DNA from: UBA4742 sp002403895
Lineage (GTDB): Bacteria > Actinomycetota > Acidimicrobiia > Acidimicrobiales > Acidimicrobilacustridaceae
Reading direction: 5' to 3'
Assembly: GCA_036823295.1 (NCBI GenBank)
Contig: DAISGD010000007.1
Location: forward strand, 24,763 to 88,762
DNA: 64,000 nt
The notes beneath the pieces are model-generated. The model did no database searches. It was not told the origin of the DNA and saw nothing but the letters and a program-made list of their open reading frames with translations. The position numbers were made by a program, and so were the translations under genes. Shown one piece after another: positions 7,521 to 16,644 of the stretch. The stretch's first letter is position 1, and each line of letters opens with the position of its first letter.

Positions 7521-8000
7521 TCAGTCGACGAGCCCATCGAGGGAGAGCCTCTGCCCGGCTTGGAGCGGCCCGGACCCGGCGCGAGACGACAGCTCGTCGA
7601 CGAGGGCCCGGATATCACCGGAGGGATGGAGATGGTGGGCGATTGACCACAAGGTGTCGCCCGACCTCACCACGTAGGTGGCCGACGGCCTGGCTGAGGC
7701 GGCGGAGGCAGCGGGTGCAACCGACGCGGGACGGGCCTCGGCCCGGGCGGCGCCACCCCCGAGCATGACGCCCAGACCGGTCACGGCCAGATAGGCCACC
7801 ACCACGATGGAGACCACCCCGAAGAGCACCCCGAGCCGACGGCGGTGGTAGACGGCCGGATGGACAGGGCGCGCTTTGCGGGCGTAGGCCCGGGCTGCCT
7901 GACGACCACCAGGGATGACCCGCAGCGGCGGGCGGGAGGACGTAGGAGCCGGGCGGCGGGCCGGCGTAGAGCGGGGGTACGGAGCGATCACTGCAGCCAT
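7521..8000 (-). CDS. LysM-domain membrane protein, SOS-associated (ChiZ/DivS/YneA-like position)
   Basis: 159 residues. Pro/Arg-rich cytoplasmic N-terminus, one transmembrane helix at about 55-78, an Ala-rich spacer and a C-terminal LysM domain (YVVRSGDTLWSIAHHLHPSG) that binds peptidoglycan. The start is ATG at 8000, preceded by GAGGAGAG. It is divergent from lexA over a region with several LexA sites, the same arrangement as mycobacterial Rv2719c (ChiZ) and corynebacterial DivS. These are SOS-induced proteins that delay division or cut cell wall. Location, domain order and operators together make an SOS division-inhibitor role likely. The catalytic activity is not evident. Confidence 0.85.
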   Translation of the reverse strand: MAAVIAPYPRSTPARRPAPTSSRPPLRVIPGGRQAARAYARKARPVHPAVYHRRRLGVLFGVVSIVVVAYLAVTGLGVMLGGGAARAEARPASVAPAASAASARPSATYVVRSGDTLWSIAHHLHPSGDIRALVDELSSRAGSGPLQAGQRLSLDGLVD

Positions 8001-8153
8001 GGGAACCACTCTCCTCAGAGGGTGTGACAAGAACTCGAGCCGACTCGGGTCAGGCCGCCCTCCGCACCTCAGCGGGCCTGCCCGAGCCAGTCGAACCGGC
8101 ACCTCTCGATGGCCCACCATTTGGGCAACCACCACTCGGCGGAGCGATTCTGC

Positions 8154-8303
8154 TAGAACAGTCGTTCGTCGAACGATCGTTCGGCTCTGGACTCCAGCCA
8201 ATCACGAACGCCTGTTCGACGTCAAGGCCATTCTCGAACAGTGATCTGATCGAACAACCGTTTGCTTTGGCCCACGATCCCGTGGTACCGTACATATGTT
8301 CGT
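8154..8303. promoter_or_regulatory. Cluster of LexA operators between lexA and the LysM gene
   Basis: Five matches to the actinobacterial/Bacillus-type SOS box CGAAC-N4-GTTCG. They lie at 8154-8169 (TAGAAC AGTC GTTCGT), 8169-8184 (TCGAAC GATC GTTCGG), 8204-8219 (ACGAAC GCCT GTTCGA), 8250-8265 (TCGAAC AACC GTTTGC) and 8288-8303 (CCGTAC ATAT GTTCGT, weakest). They cover the divergent intergenic region and should place both genes under LexA control. The core at 8205-8218 is identical to the one in the recA promoter. Confidence 0.85.
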
Positions 8304-8379
8304 TCCCCTCTACTCCAGTCACCCGAGTGGCGGCCCGGCTCGCGTCCGACCGTCGCCCTCCTGCTCAAAGGAGCCCGCC

Positions 8380-9018
8380 GTGTCCGTCAGCCAGCCGCTC
8401 ACCGAGCGCCAGCAGTCCATTCTCGACTTCATCGAACAGCAAATGAGCGAGCGCGGCTATCCCCCCTCGGTCCGCGAGATCGGCGAGGCGGTCGGGTTGA
8501 CCTCACCCTCGTCGGTCCACGCCCACCTCGGCACGCTCCAGCGGCTCGGGTACCTCCGGCGCGACCCCACCAAGCCCCGGGCCATCGAGGTCCGTTACGA
8601 CCCGACCTCGGGCGCTTCCGACCTCGACCGCCGCCCGGTCCGCCACGTGCCCCTGGTCGGTGACGTCGCCGCCGGCACCGACGTATTGGCGCAGGAGAAC
8701 GTCGAAGAGGTCCTGCCCCTGCCCGCCGACTTCACCGGCGGCGGTGACCTGTTCATGCTCCGGGTCAGGGGTGATTCCATGATCGAGGCCGGCATCCTCG
8801 ACGGTGACTTCATCGTGGCCCGTTCGCAGGCCACCGCGGAGAAGGGCGACATCGTCGTGGCCGGCATTCCCGGCGACGAGGCCACGGTCAAGACCTACAC
8901 GGTCAAGGGTGACCACATCGTCTTGGTGCCCTCCAACTCCCGCCTGTCGCCGATGGTCTTCGATCCGTCCGAGGTGTCGGTGTTCGGCAAGGTCGTCACG
9001 GTCATGCGCAAGCTCTGA
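8380..9018 (+). CDS. lexA: SOS repressor LexA (self-cleaving serine peptidase S24)
   Basis: 212 residues. An N-terminal winged helix (residues 5-70, with PPSVREIGEAVGLTS as recognition part) is followed by the S24 latent protease domain. The cleavage site is Ala98-Gly99 (DVAAGTD), the nucleophile Ser133 (VRGDSM) and the general base Lys171 (TVKTY). RecA filaments on single-stranded DNA trigger autocleavage. The start chosen is GTG at 8380 with AAAGGAG six bases ahead. An upstream in-frame ATG begins inside the last LexA operator and gives a non-conserved tail. It is autoregulated through the operators at 8154-8303. Confidence 0.97.
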   Translation: MSVSQPLTERQQSILDFIEQQMSERGYPPSVREIGEAVGLTSPSSVHAHLGTLQRLGYLRRDPTKPRAIEVRYDPTSGASDLDRRPVRHVPLVGDVAAGTDVLAQENVEEVLPLPADFTGGGDLFMLRVRGDSMIEAGILDGDFIVARSQATAEKGDIVVAGIPGDEATVKTYTVKGDHIVLVPSNSRLSPMVFDPSEVSVFGKVVTVMRKL

Positions 9019-9071
9019 GCCCCGGCTCGATCACCTCTGCCCTGCCAGCCACGTCAGGCCAGAACCATCCA

Positions 9072-9105
9072 CGAGGGGCCGCTGCCACTAGGCGGCGGCC
9101 CCTCG
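9072..9105. terminator. Bidirectional terminator between lexA and the peroxiredoxin gene
   Basis: A 15-bp stem (CGAGGGGCCGCTGCC with GCGGCCCCTCG partner, one G-T pair) closes on the loop ACTA. Outer arms AGAACCA (9061-9067) and TGGTTCT (9108-9114) are also complementary. It sits between convergent genes, so it can end both transcripts. Confidence 0.75.
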
Positions 9106-9118
9106 CCTGGTTCTTCGG

Positions 9119-9163
9119 TCGGTTCCCAGGTGCTCGGTTCCCAGTTGCTCGGTTCCCGGTTGC
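9119..9163. repeat. Three tandem 15-bp repeats
   Basis: Units start TCGGTTCCCAGGTGC (9119), then TCGGTTCCCAGTTGC (9134) and TCGGTTCCCGGTTGC (9149), with a partial fourth. They are non-coding and lie directly after the peroxiredoxin stop codon on its transcript side. Probably slippage; no role is evident. Confidence 0.7.
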
Positions 9164-9168
9164 TCGGG

Positions 9169-9630
9169 TTACAGCTTCTCGAGCGCCTCGGTGTAGCGGC
9201 TCTTCTCGCGGGCCGTGCCGAGATCGGGGGTGGCGAATGTGTCCACCACGGCCCCGCCGGTGTTGATCAAGAACGTGGCCCGATTGGCGCAGCCAAGGGC
9301 ATCGTTGAATACGCCATAGGCCTTGGCCACCTCACCGTGGGGCCAGAAGTCGGAAAGCACCGGGAACCCGAAGCCCTGCTTCTCGGCCCACTGTGCCTGA
9401 GCAAAGCGGGTGTCACAAGAGCAGGCCAGCACCTGGACCCCGGCCGCCTCGAACTCGCTGTAGTTATCGCGAAGCGCGCACAGCTCACCTTCGCAGACGC
9501 CGGTGAACGTGAACGGATAGAACACCAGGGCAACGGCCTTCTCCCCTCGGAAGTCGGCAAGGCCCACGGCCTCGCCATTGTGGTCCTTCAGGGAAAATTC
9601 CGGGGCTTGCTGCCCGATCTCGATGGCCAT
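9169..9630 (-). CDS. Peroxiredoxin, AhpE-like (AhpC/TSA family)
   Basis: 153 residues, thioredoxin fold. The peroxidatic Cys46 lies in FTGVCEGELC, with a second Cys51 in the same helix; Arg follows further on (TFATPDLGTAREKSRY). The short length and FYPFTFTGVCEGEL resemble actinobacterial AhpE, which reduces hydroperoxides and peroxynitrite and is recycled by mycoredoxin or thioredoxin. The CxxxxC pair may let it form an intramolecular disulfide, as in some atypical members. Cytoplasmic, monocistronic, convergent with lexA. Confidence 0.9.
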   Translation of the reverse strand: MAIEIGQQAPEFSLKDHNGEAVGLADFRGEKAVALVFYPFTFTGVCEGELCALRDNYSEFEAAGVQVLACSCDTRFAQAQWAEKQGFGFPVLSDFWPHGEVAKAYGVFNDALGCANRATFLINTGGAVVDTFATPDLGTAREKSRYTEALEKL

Positions 9631-9687
9631 CGCTGCTCCTCAGCTGGTCGGGAGCCACGGTCGGCTCCAACGGTGCGTCAGCGGAGT

Positions 9688-10775
9688 CTAAGGAAGCGAA
9701 CCACCATCGGCGCCCTGGCGGAGGAGATCGTCGAGGGCGGCGAAGGCGGCTTCGAGGTCGCTGCGGGTCACGAACTCCCCGGCGGTGTGGGCGATCGTGG
9801 CGTCTCCGGGACCGAAGTTGACGGCCGGCAAACCGAGTCCGCTGAAGCGGGCCACGTCCGTCCACCCCAGCTTGGCGTTGACCGCCAGGCCGTGGCGACC
9901 CTGCAGGGCGGCCAGCAATGGATGGTCCAACCCGGGAGCGGCAGCCGCGGCGAGATCCACCACCTCGAAGGTGTCTCCCGCTTCGAGCCAGGGCTCGACC
10001 ACTGACTGGACGTGGGCCTCGGCCTCGGCCGGCGTGCGATCGGGGGCGAAGCGGTGATTCAGCACGATCTCGACGTGGTCCGGCACCACGTTGTTGGCGA
10101 CGCCGCCTTCGACTCGCACCACCTGGAGTGCCTCGTGGTACGTACAGCCCTGGATGGTGGGCTGGCGCTCGGGCGCCCGGGCGATGGCGGTCAGCAATGG
10201 CCCGGCCCGATGCACGGCGTTGCGGCCAATCCACGGGCGGGCGGTGTGTGCCCGCTCACCGGCCAGCGTGATCCGGATGCGCATCGTGCCCTGACAACCA
10301 GCCTCGATCACCGATGAGGTCGGCTCACCGAGGATGACCGCATCCCCCACCAGGAGATCGGGACGCTCCTGGTGGAGCTCGAGGAGCCCGCTCTCGGCCG
10401 CCGCCACCTCCTCACGGGCATAGAAGACGTAGGTCACATCCACCGAGGGGTCGGCCACGGTGCGGGCCAGCTCGACCATGACGGCGATGCCGCCCTTCAT
10501 GTCGGTCGCACCCAGCCCCGACAAACGGTCGCCGTCGATCACCGCCTCGGTGTTGCCGTTGGGGGCCACGGTGTCGGTGTGGCCGGCCAGGATCAGCCGC
10601 AGAGGCCGCCCCAGGGTGGTGCGGGCCACCAGATTGTCGCCGACGCGGGTGAGTTCCAGCCACGGCACCTCGACGAGGTGCGCGGTCAACCAGTCGACGA
10701 TCGCCCCCTCGTCGCGACTGACCGACGGGATGGTGACCAGCTCGGCGGTGAGGCCGAGCAGGTCGGTCGATCCAC

Positions 10776-10779
<4 letters not shown>
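9688..10779 (-). CDS. dapE: Succinyl-diaminopimelate desuccinylase
   Basis: 363 residues, M20 metallopeptidase fold. The metal-binding motifs are AGHTDTV (about residue 70) and GLGATDMKGG, with the catalytic AREEVAAAESG segment after them. The dimerisation/lid insertion is in the middle, and a conserved TIAHTAGEFV closes the C-terminus. It hydrolyses N-succinyl-LL-diaminopimelate to LL-diaminopimelate. The start is GTG at 10779, overlapping the dapD stop as GTGA, so the two genes are translationally coupled. It is the actinobacterial DapE type. The next gene downstream on this strand is the peroxiredoxin, about 60 nt away. Confidence 0.93.
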
Positions 10780-11600
<821 letters not shown>

Positions 11601-11611
11601 GGGCGCCAACG

Positions 11612-12310
11612 CTACCGGACGGCGCCTACCCGCCAGCCCACAATCATCAGCCCGATTCCCACCAAGGCAGGGCCGCCGGCCAGCACGGCGAGACCCAGCC
11701 ATCCGCCCAGCCAACTCCGACTGGCGCCCCGCCCAATGGCGAGGGTGCCGGTGGAGACCGCGCGCTGTTGGGTGGGATCGACGTCGGCGGCGGGAACGGG
11801 TTGGACGTGAAGCACGAACGTGCCGGCCTGGTCGACCTTGAGGACCGCCAGGCCCCTCCCCTGGTAGCGCCACACGTCGTAGGCCGCCGGGGCAGCGACC
11901 ACCCCCGGCTTGCCCAGTGGTCGCACCTCGACCCGCTGCCCGGCCAGGGTGACAGCGTTTACATCGATGGCCGGGGGCAGGCTCGGCTTACTTTCGCCGG
12001 GGCCTTCCAGGTAGAGCACGTAGGTGCCGGCCTCATGAATGGTGAAGATTCGGTCTTGCTCGACTAAGGGGTAACGCTTGAACCCGAACGGCGACAAGAA
12101 GATGCCCCACACCACCACCGCGACCAGGCTGGTCCCCACCAGGGCGATACCAGCCGGGAGCAACAGACGAGCCGGCGATCGCCGCACGGCCGAGACGCCG
12201 GGTGGCCCGATCGGCGAGGAGAGATCGGCAACCAGCGGACCGGGAATCACGGCCGAGATGCCCTCACGGGTGGTCGGGTGCGCCCCGGGGCGGGGGCGGG
12301 GGTTCGTCAT
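11612..12310 (-). CDS. Two-helix membrane protein, paralogue of the next gene upstream, function unknown
   Basis: 232 residues from ATG at 12310. Helix 1 at about 47-70, an extracytoplasmic domain containing FTIHEAGTYVLYLEGPGES and a second AGTFVLHVQP strand pair, and helix 2 at the very C-terminus. The outer domain looks like a beta-sandwich and matches the AGTYKVFVEYPGAG region of the 12264 gene, so the two are probably a tandem duplication. The ATG lies 47 nt inside the upstream gene. GTG at 12250, just past that stop codon and after GAGGG, is a good alternative start. It lies 11 nt before dapD. Confidence 0.7.
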   Translation of the reverse strand: MTNPRPRPGAHPTTREGISAVIPGPLVADLSSPIGPPGVSAVRRSPARLLLPAGIALVGTSLVAVVVWGIFLSPFGFKRYPLVEQDRIFTIHEAGTYVLYLEGPGESKPSLPPAIDVNAVTLAGQRVEVRPLGKPGVVAAPAAYDVWRYQGRGLAVLKVDQAGTFVLHVQPVPAADVDPTQQRAVSTGTLAIGRGASRSWLGGWLGLAVLAGGPALVGIGLMIVGWRVGAVR

Positions 12311-13322
12311 CCGGACTCGGCGACGGCGTCTCGGGGGCACTCAGCGGCGGCGTTGGCGTGACGCCGGGAGCCGAGCCCCATCCGGGCGGGTGGGCCGGAG
12401 GTGGTGGGTCCGCGGGCAACGCCGGCGGCGTGGTGGTTGACGTGGGTCCGGCTGGAGGCGGGCCGGGGACCGGCGGGGTGCCCCACGACGGTTGCGGTGG
12501 TGGTTGCGGCGCGCCGTAGCCAGGCGCGCCGTAGCCAGGCGCGCCGTAGCCAGGCGGTCCGTAGCCAGGCGGTCCGTAGCCAGGCGGTCCGTAGCCCCCC
12601 TGACCTCCGTAAGGCGTCGATGGGTACCCGGGTGCCGACCCGTACCCGGCGAACGGGGGCGGACCGGACTGCTTCTTCCACCGGCTGCGCCGCACGGCGG
12701 TCACGATGATGAGGATGAGGCCGATCAGGACGCCGACGGCGCCGACACCGACCGCGCCCAAGATCTGCCCGGCGATGGATAAGTCGATGCCCTTGCCCAC
12801 CGTGACTTGCACAAAGCGGGATGACCCCGTCGCCGATTGCGCCACGCTGACGTGGTACGACCCCGATGTCGCGGCCACGAACTCCCCGATCGACCTGCCC
12901 TCCCTCCCGTTCCAGCTATAGGTTTCGCGGAAGTTGGGGGAGGTGACGGGCACGTTCTGATTCTGCGGCCCGGTCACATCGACGGCCCCCACCCCGACCG
13001 GGATGCCGAAGTCGATACCGGCCCCGGGGTACTCGACGAAGACCTTGTAGGTGCCGGCTTTGAGCGACATGGTGCTCTCCCCGGGCACCGGAACGCGGGG
13101 GTAATTCTCCACCGCGCCGAACACTCCCAAGATGGCGATGACCATCCACACCATGCCGCCGATGCCGCCGGCGGCCAGGATCAGCGCCCCGATCCAGTAC
13201 CCCGCGGCCGATGGCCGCTTAGTTGTGCCGGCGACAGGACCCGGCGCGGTGGCGGGACCGGCCGCACCGGGACCGGGGGCTCCGAAAGGTGCTGCACCAG
13301 TCGGCTCGGTAGGGAAGGTCAT
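12264..13322 (-). CDS. Two-helix membrane protein with long proline-rich tail and YGPPG repeats, function unknown
   Basis: 352 residues. Ala/Pro/Gly-rich N-terminus, helix 1 at about 42-66, outer domain (SLKAGTYKVFVEYPGAG, SGSYHVSVAQS), helix 2 at about 186-210, then a basic stop (VRRSRWKK) and a 140-residue Pro/Gly/Tyr-rich tail. Five GY-G-(P/A)-PG repeats in the tail are encoded by 15-bp tandem DNA repeats. The outer domain is shared with the gene at 11612, and the architecture also with the gene at 1574. Nothing identifies its activity. Its position between dapC and dapD suggests cotranscription with peptidoglycan-precursor genes, not necessarily a shared role. Confidence 0.75.
   Translation of the reverse strand: MTFPTEPTGAAPFGAPGPGAAGPATAPGPVAGTTKRPSAAGYWIGALILAAGGIGGMVWMVIAILGVFGAVENYPRVPVPGESTMSLKAGTYKVFVEYPGAGIDFGIPVGVGAVDVTGPQNQNVPVTSPNFRETYSWNGREGRSIGEFVAATSGSYHVSVAQSATGSSRFVQVTVGKGIDLSIAGQILGAVGVGAVGVLIGLILIIVTAVRRSRWKKQSGPPPFAGYGSAPGYPSTPYGGQGGYGPPGYGPPGYGPPGYGAPGYGAPGYGAPQPPPQPSWGTPPVPGPPPAGPTSTTTPPALPADPPPPAHPPGWGSAPGVTPTPPLSAPETPSPSPDDEPPPPPRGAPDHP
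12516..12590. repeat. Five tandem 15-bp repeats inside the 12264 gene
   Basis: Units GTAGCCAGGCGCGCC (two copies) and GTAGCCAGGCGGTCC (three copies), followed by a partial unit. On the coding strand each encodes a Gly-Tyr-Gly-Pro/Ala-Pro pentapeptide. The repeat number is probably variable between strains. Confidence 0.9.
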
Positions 13323-13361
13323 GACCTCAGTGTGGCCTACCGGACCCGGGGCCGGCGGCGA

Positions 13362-14483
13362 TCATTCAACCCCGAGGCGGCGAGCCACCAGATCGAGTTG
13401 TTCGTCGGGACGAACCATGGCGAACCGGACGTGGTCGCGGCCCGCGTCACCGTAAAAGTCCCCGGGACTGGCCAGCACTCCGGCCTCGCTGGCCAGCCGG
13501 CGGGCGAAGGCCCAGGCGTCACCGTCGGGGGCAGGAACCCACAAATAGAACGCCCCCTGCGGAAGCGGTGCGTCGATGTCGATGCCCGCCAGGATCCGTT
13601 GCGTACGGGCCAACCGAGCCTTATAGCGGCTCCGCTGGAGGTCCACATGCTCGTCGTCCTCCCAGGCGGCCACCGCCGCAGCCTGCACTGGTCCTGCCAC
13701 CATGAACCCGGCGTGCTTACGCACCTCGGAGAGGTAGGTGACCAGCTCGGCGTCACCGGCGTAGCAGCCGACCCGGGCTCCGGCCAGATTCGAGCGCTTG
13801 GACAGCGAGTGCACGGCCACGACCCCGGCCGTGCCGTACTCCAGGATCGTTCGCGCCGGACCGTCCCACGTGAACTCGACGTAGCACTCGTCGCTGAAGA
13901 CCGGCACGTCGTGGGCCCGCCCCCACGCCGCAGCCGCCGCCAGGTCGTCGAGGCCGCCGGCGGGATTGCCCGGGGTGTTGACCCACAGGCACAGCGCCCG
14001 CTCGGCGTCGCCGGGACCGATGGCCGAGCAGTCGAGGCGGAAGGCCTCGTCCACCGGGACAGCCACGGCCCGACAGCCGGCCAGCGTGGCCCCCATGGCG
14101 TAGGTGGGGTAGCTCACCGCTGGATACAGCACCGTGTCGCGACCCGGACGACGCAACCGCAACCACTGGGGCAGCCCGGCCACGAACTCCTTGGAGCCGA
14201 TACAGGCCGCCACCTGGGCCGGGTCGATGGCCACGCCCAGCCGGCGCTGCATCCATCCGGAGGCGGCGGCCCGGAATGCCGGCGAGCCGATCGAAGGGGG
14301 GTAGCCCCGCTCGGCACCAGAGTGGGCCAGGGCCTCGACCACCGCGGCCGGCGGCGGGTCGGTGGGCGTGCCCACCGAGAGGTCCACGCAACCTCCGGGA
14401 TGCTCGGCGGCGAGGGCCTCGAGCTCCCGCAACCGGTCATAGGGATACGGGGGCGGCACGAACCCGCCAGGCTCGGCGCTCAC
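13362..14483 (-). CDS. dapC: Succinyldiaminopimelate transaminase (class I/II aminotransferase)
   Basis: 373 residues, fold-type I PLP enzyme. DLSVGTPTDPPP near residue 34, VNTPGNPAGG at about 168, FSDECYVEFTWDG and HSLSKRSNLAGARVG, whose Lys (about residue 228) binds PLP. FAMVRPDEQLDLVARRL at the end matches actinobacterial DapC. It makes N-succinyl-LL-diaminopimelate from the keto acid with glutamate. The start is GTG at 14483, overlapping the hflX stop (GTGA). Its closeness to dapD, dapE and dapF supports DapC over other aminotransferases of the family. Confidence 0.88.
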   Translation of the reverse strand: MSAEPGGFVPPPYPYDRLRELEALAAEHPGGCVDLSVGTPTDPPPAAVVEALAHSGAERGYPPSIGSPAFRAAASGWMQRRLGVAIDPAQVAACIGSKEFVAGLPQWLRLRRPGRDTVLYPAVSYPTYAMGATLAGCRAVAVPVDEAFRLDCSAIGPGDAERALCLWVNTPGNPAGGLDDLAAAAAWGRAHDVPVFSDECYVEFTWDGPARTILEYGTAGVVAVHSLSKRSNLAGARVGCYAGDAELVTYLSEVRKHAGFMVAGPVQAAAVAAWEDDEHVDLQRSRYKARLARTQRILAGIDIDAPLPQGAFYLWVPAPDGDAWAFARRLASEAGVLASPGDFYGDAGRDHVRFAMVRPDEQLDLVARRLGVE

Positions 14484-15841
14484 GCGCCGGCCGTGCCCAC
14501 GACGAAGGCTCGGAGCCGGGTGGTGGCGGCCGCGTCGAGACGGGCGCGGAGCCGCATGCCGTCGGGCTCGGCTTGTTCGACCAGCACCTCGCCCTCCCGA
14601 TGGACCGAGGCCAGCACATCCCCCCGGTCGAAGGGCACGTGGAGCTCCACCACCGAGGTGAGGGCCCGCAATCGGTCGCCAACGGCGCGCAGCAGCTCGT
14701 CGATGCCTTCACCGGTTCGGGCTGAGAAGGCGACCGAACCCGGATGGGTATTGAGGTACCGGGCGGCGGCCTCAGCGGCGAGGTCGATCTTGTTGAAGGC
14801 CACCAGCTCGGGCACGTCAGCCGCCCCGATCTCGGCCAGCACCAGCCGTACGGCCTCGATGTGCTCGTCAGGCTCCGGGGTGGAGGCGTCCACGACGTGC
14901 ACCAGCAGATCGGCGTCGGCCACCACCTCAAGCGTGGACTTGAACGCCTCGACCAGCTGGTGGGGTAGCTTCTTCACGAATCCCACGGTGTCGGTCACCA
15001 ACACCGGCTCGCCGCCCGGGAGATCCCGCCGGCGGGTGGTGGCGTCGAGCGTGGCGAACAGCCGGTCCTCGACGAGCACCCCGGCGTCGGTGAGCCGGTT
15101 GAGCAGGGTCGACTTGCCGGCGTTGGTGTACCCGACGATGGCCGCGGTGCGCAGGCGGGACCGGCGCTGGGCCTTGCGCTGGGTGTCCCGGTGCTTGGCG
15201 ATATCGCGGAGATCGGCTTCGAGTTTGTGGATGCGACGGACGAGCCGCCGGCGGTCCACCTCGAGCTGGGTCTCACCCGGGCCACGGGTGCCGATACCGC
15301 CACCTTGTTGGCTGAGCGTGCCCCCCCTGCCCCGCAGCCGGGGCAGGCGATAGCGGAGCTGGGCCAGCTCGACCTGCGCCTTGCCCTCCTGGCTGTGGGC
15401 GTTCTGGGCGAAGATGTCGAGGATGACCGCGGTGCGGTCGAGCGCGCTACGACCGAGCAGCTTTTCCAGGTTGAACTGCTGGGCGGGGGTGAGCTCGTTG
15501 TCGAACACGACGGTGTCGGCGTCGACGTCCTCGGCCAGCTCGCGCAACTCCTCGGCCTTGCCCTTCCCGATGAAGGTCGCCGGCACGATCGCGGTGCGGC
15601 GCTGGACGACGCGGGCGGCCTCGTCAGCCCCGGCGGTGTCGACCAATTGCGACAACTCGTCGAGCGAACGCTCGGCGTCGTCTTCATGGGCGGGCGGCAC
15701 CGTCACGCCGACGAGCACGATGCGCTCCCGGAAGGTGCGCTCGATGAGGCCACCGGAGGCACCGCCCAGCTCCCCGAAGCCACCCCGGTGGGTCTCCTCG
15801 GCGGGATTGCGTTCGCGCCGTCGACCGTTGCGCTCAGACAT
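14480..15841 (-). CDS. hflX: GTPase HflX
   Basis: 453 residues. The N-terminal HflX domain (ELTPAQQFNLEK, then the glycine-rich GTLSQQGGGIGTRGPGE) is followed by a helical linker and a G domain with GYTNAGKST (about 240), DTVGFV and NKID. HflX binds the 50S subunit and splits stalled or stress-inactivated ribosomes. The start is ATG at 15841, overlapping the end of dapF by 8 nt. miaB, miaA and hflX lie in the same leftward unit, an arrangement also known from proteobacteria. Confidence 0.96.
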   Translation of the reverse strand: MSERNGRRRERNPAEETHRGGFGELGGASGGLIERTFRERIVLVGVTVPPAHEDDAERSLDELSQLVDTAGADEAARVVQRRTAIVPATFIGKGKAEELRELAEDVDADTVVFDNELTPAQQFNLEKLLGRSALDRTAVILDIFAQNAHSQEGKAQVELAQLRYRLPRLRGRGGTLSQQGGGIGTRGPGETQLEVDRRRLVRRIHKLEADLRDIAKHRDTQRKAQRRSRLRTAAIVGYTNAGKSTLLNRLTDAGVLVEDRLFATLDATTRRRDLPGGEPVLVTDTVGFVKKLPHQLVEAFKSTLEVVADADLLVHVVDASTPEPDEHIEAVRLVLAEIGAADVPELVAFNKIDLAAEAAARYLNTHPGSVAFSARTGEGIDELLRAVGDRLRALTSVVELHVPFDRGDVLASVHREGEVLVEQAEPDGMRLRARLDAAATTRLRAFVVGTAGA

Positions 15842-16640
15842 CAGCCAGCTCGATGGTGGCCACCTTCACGGCCGGTCCGATGAGCGTGATGGAGTCGCCG
15901 AGTTGCACCTCAGCGGTACCGCCGGGCATCTCCACCCGGACCCGGTCACCGACCAGGCCCCACTCATGAGCTACCCGGGCGGCGGCGCAGGCGCCGGTGC
16001 CGGACGCCTCCGTGATGCCCACTCCCCGCTCCCACACCCGCAAGGCGAGCGTGTCCTTACCCGCCGGGGCGATGAACTCCACGTTGACCCCGTCAGGGAA
16101 GCGACCCTCGAGCCAGGAGCCCTCGATGGCCACGTCGACCTCATCCGGGTCGTCCACCAGCACCACCAGGTGGGGGTTGCCCATGTCGCCGGTCATGACC
16201 CGACGCTCACCCAGTCGCTCGGCCACGTCAGCCGGGATCGCGGGACCGGGAGCGAATGGACCCATGTCCACGCTCACCAGGCTGGTGCACTGATCGTCGC
16301 TGACTTCGACCTGGAGGCGGCGTCGACCAGCATCGGTCGACACCACGAAGATCCCCTCACGCAGATCCCGGGCCTCGGCCAATGCCTGACCCAGGCACCG
16401 GATGCCGTTCCCGCTCATCTCGGCGCGGCTCCCATCGGCGTTGTAGAGGCGCATCACGACATCCACATCCGAGCCCGCCAGCGGCGCTTCACCATGAATC
16501 AGCCCGTCAGCCCCGATCCCCCGGCGACGGTCGCACAGGCGCTGTGCCAGGGCCCCGTCGATGGCCGGGACGCGGCCGTTGACCTCGTCGAGCACGACGA
16601 GGAAGTCGTTGGCCAGGCCGTGGTGTTTGGTGAGCTGCAC
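15834..16640 (-). CDS. dapF: Diaminopimelate epimerase
   Basis: 268 residues. Two pseudo-symmetric halves each give one catalytic Cys: Cys82 in MSGNGIRCLGQ and Cys219 in EASGTGACAA. It interconverts LL- and meso-diaminopimelate, giving the precursor for lysine and for peptidoglycan cross-links. The start is GTG at 16640, 4 nt after the miaA stop, with GGGAGA upstream; the longer frame overlaps miaA. Confidence 0.96.
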   Translation of the reverse strand: MQLTKHHGLANDFLVVLDEVNGRVPAIDGALAQRLCDRRRGIGADGLIHGEAPLAGSDVDVVMRLYNADGSRAEMSGNGIRCLGQALAEARDLREGIFVVSTDAGRRRLQVEVSDDQCTSLVSVDMGPFAPGPAIPADVAERLGERRVMTGDMGNPHLVVLVDDPDEVDVAIEGSWLEGRFPDGVNVEFIAPAGKDTLALRVWERGVGITEASGTGACAAARVAHEWGLVGDRVRVEMPGGTAEVQLGDSITLIGPAVKVATIELADV

Positions 16641-16644
16641 GCGG

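Noticed and set aside
9119..9163. CRISPR array
   Set aside because: These and the repeats at 12516 and 59551 are directly adjacent tandem copies without spacers, and the latter two are coding repeats. No cas genes occur.
12837..15353. 838-codon plus-strand open frame
   Set aside because: It runs antisense across the 12264 gene, dapC and hflX, and has His/Arg/Gly-rich composition expected from the opposite strand of GC-rich genes.
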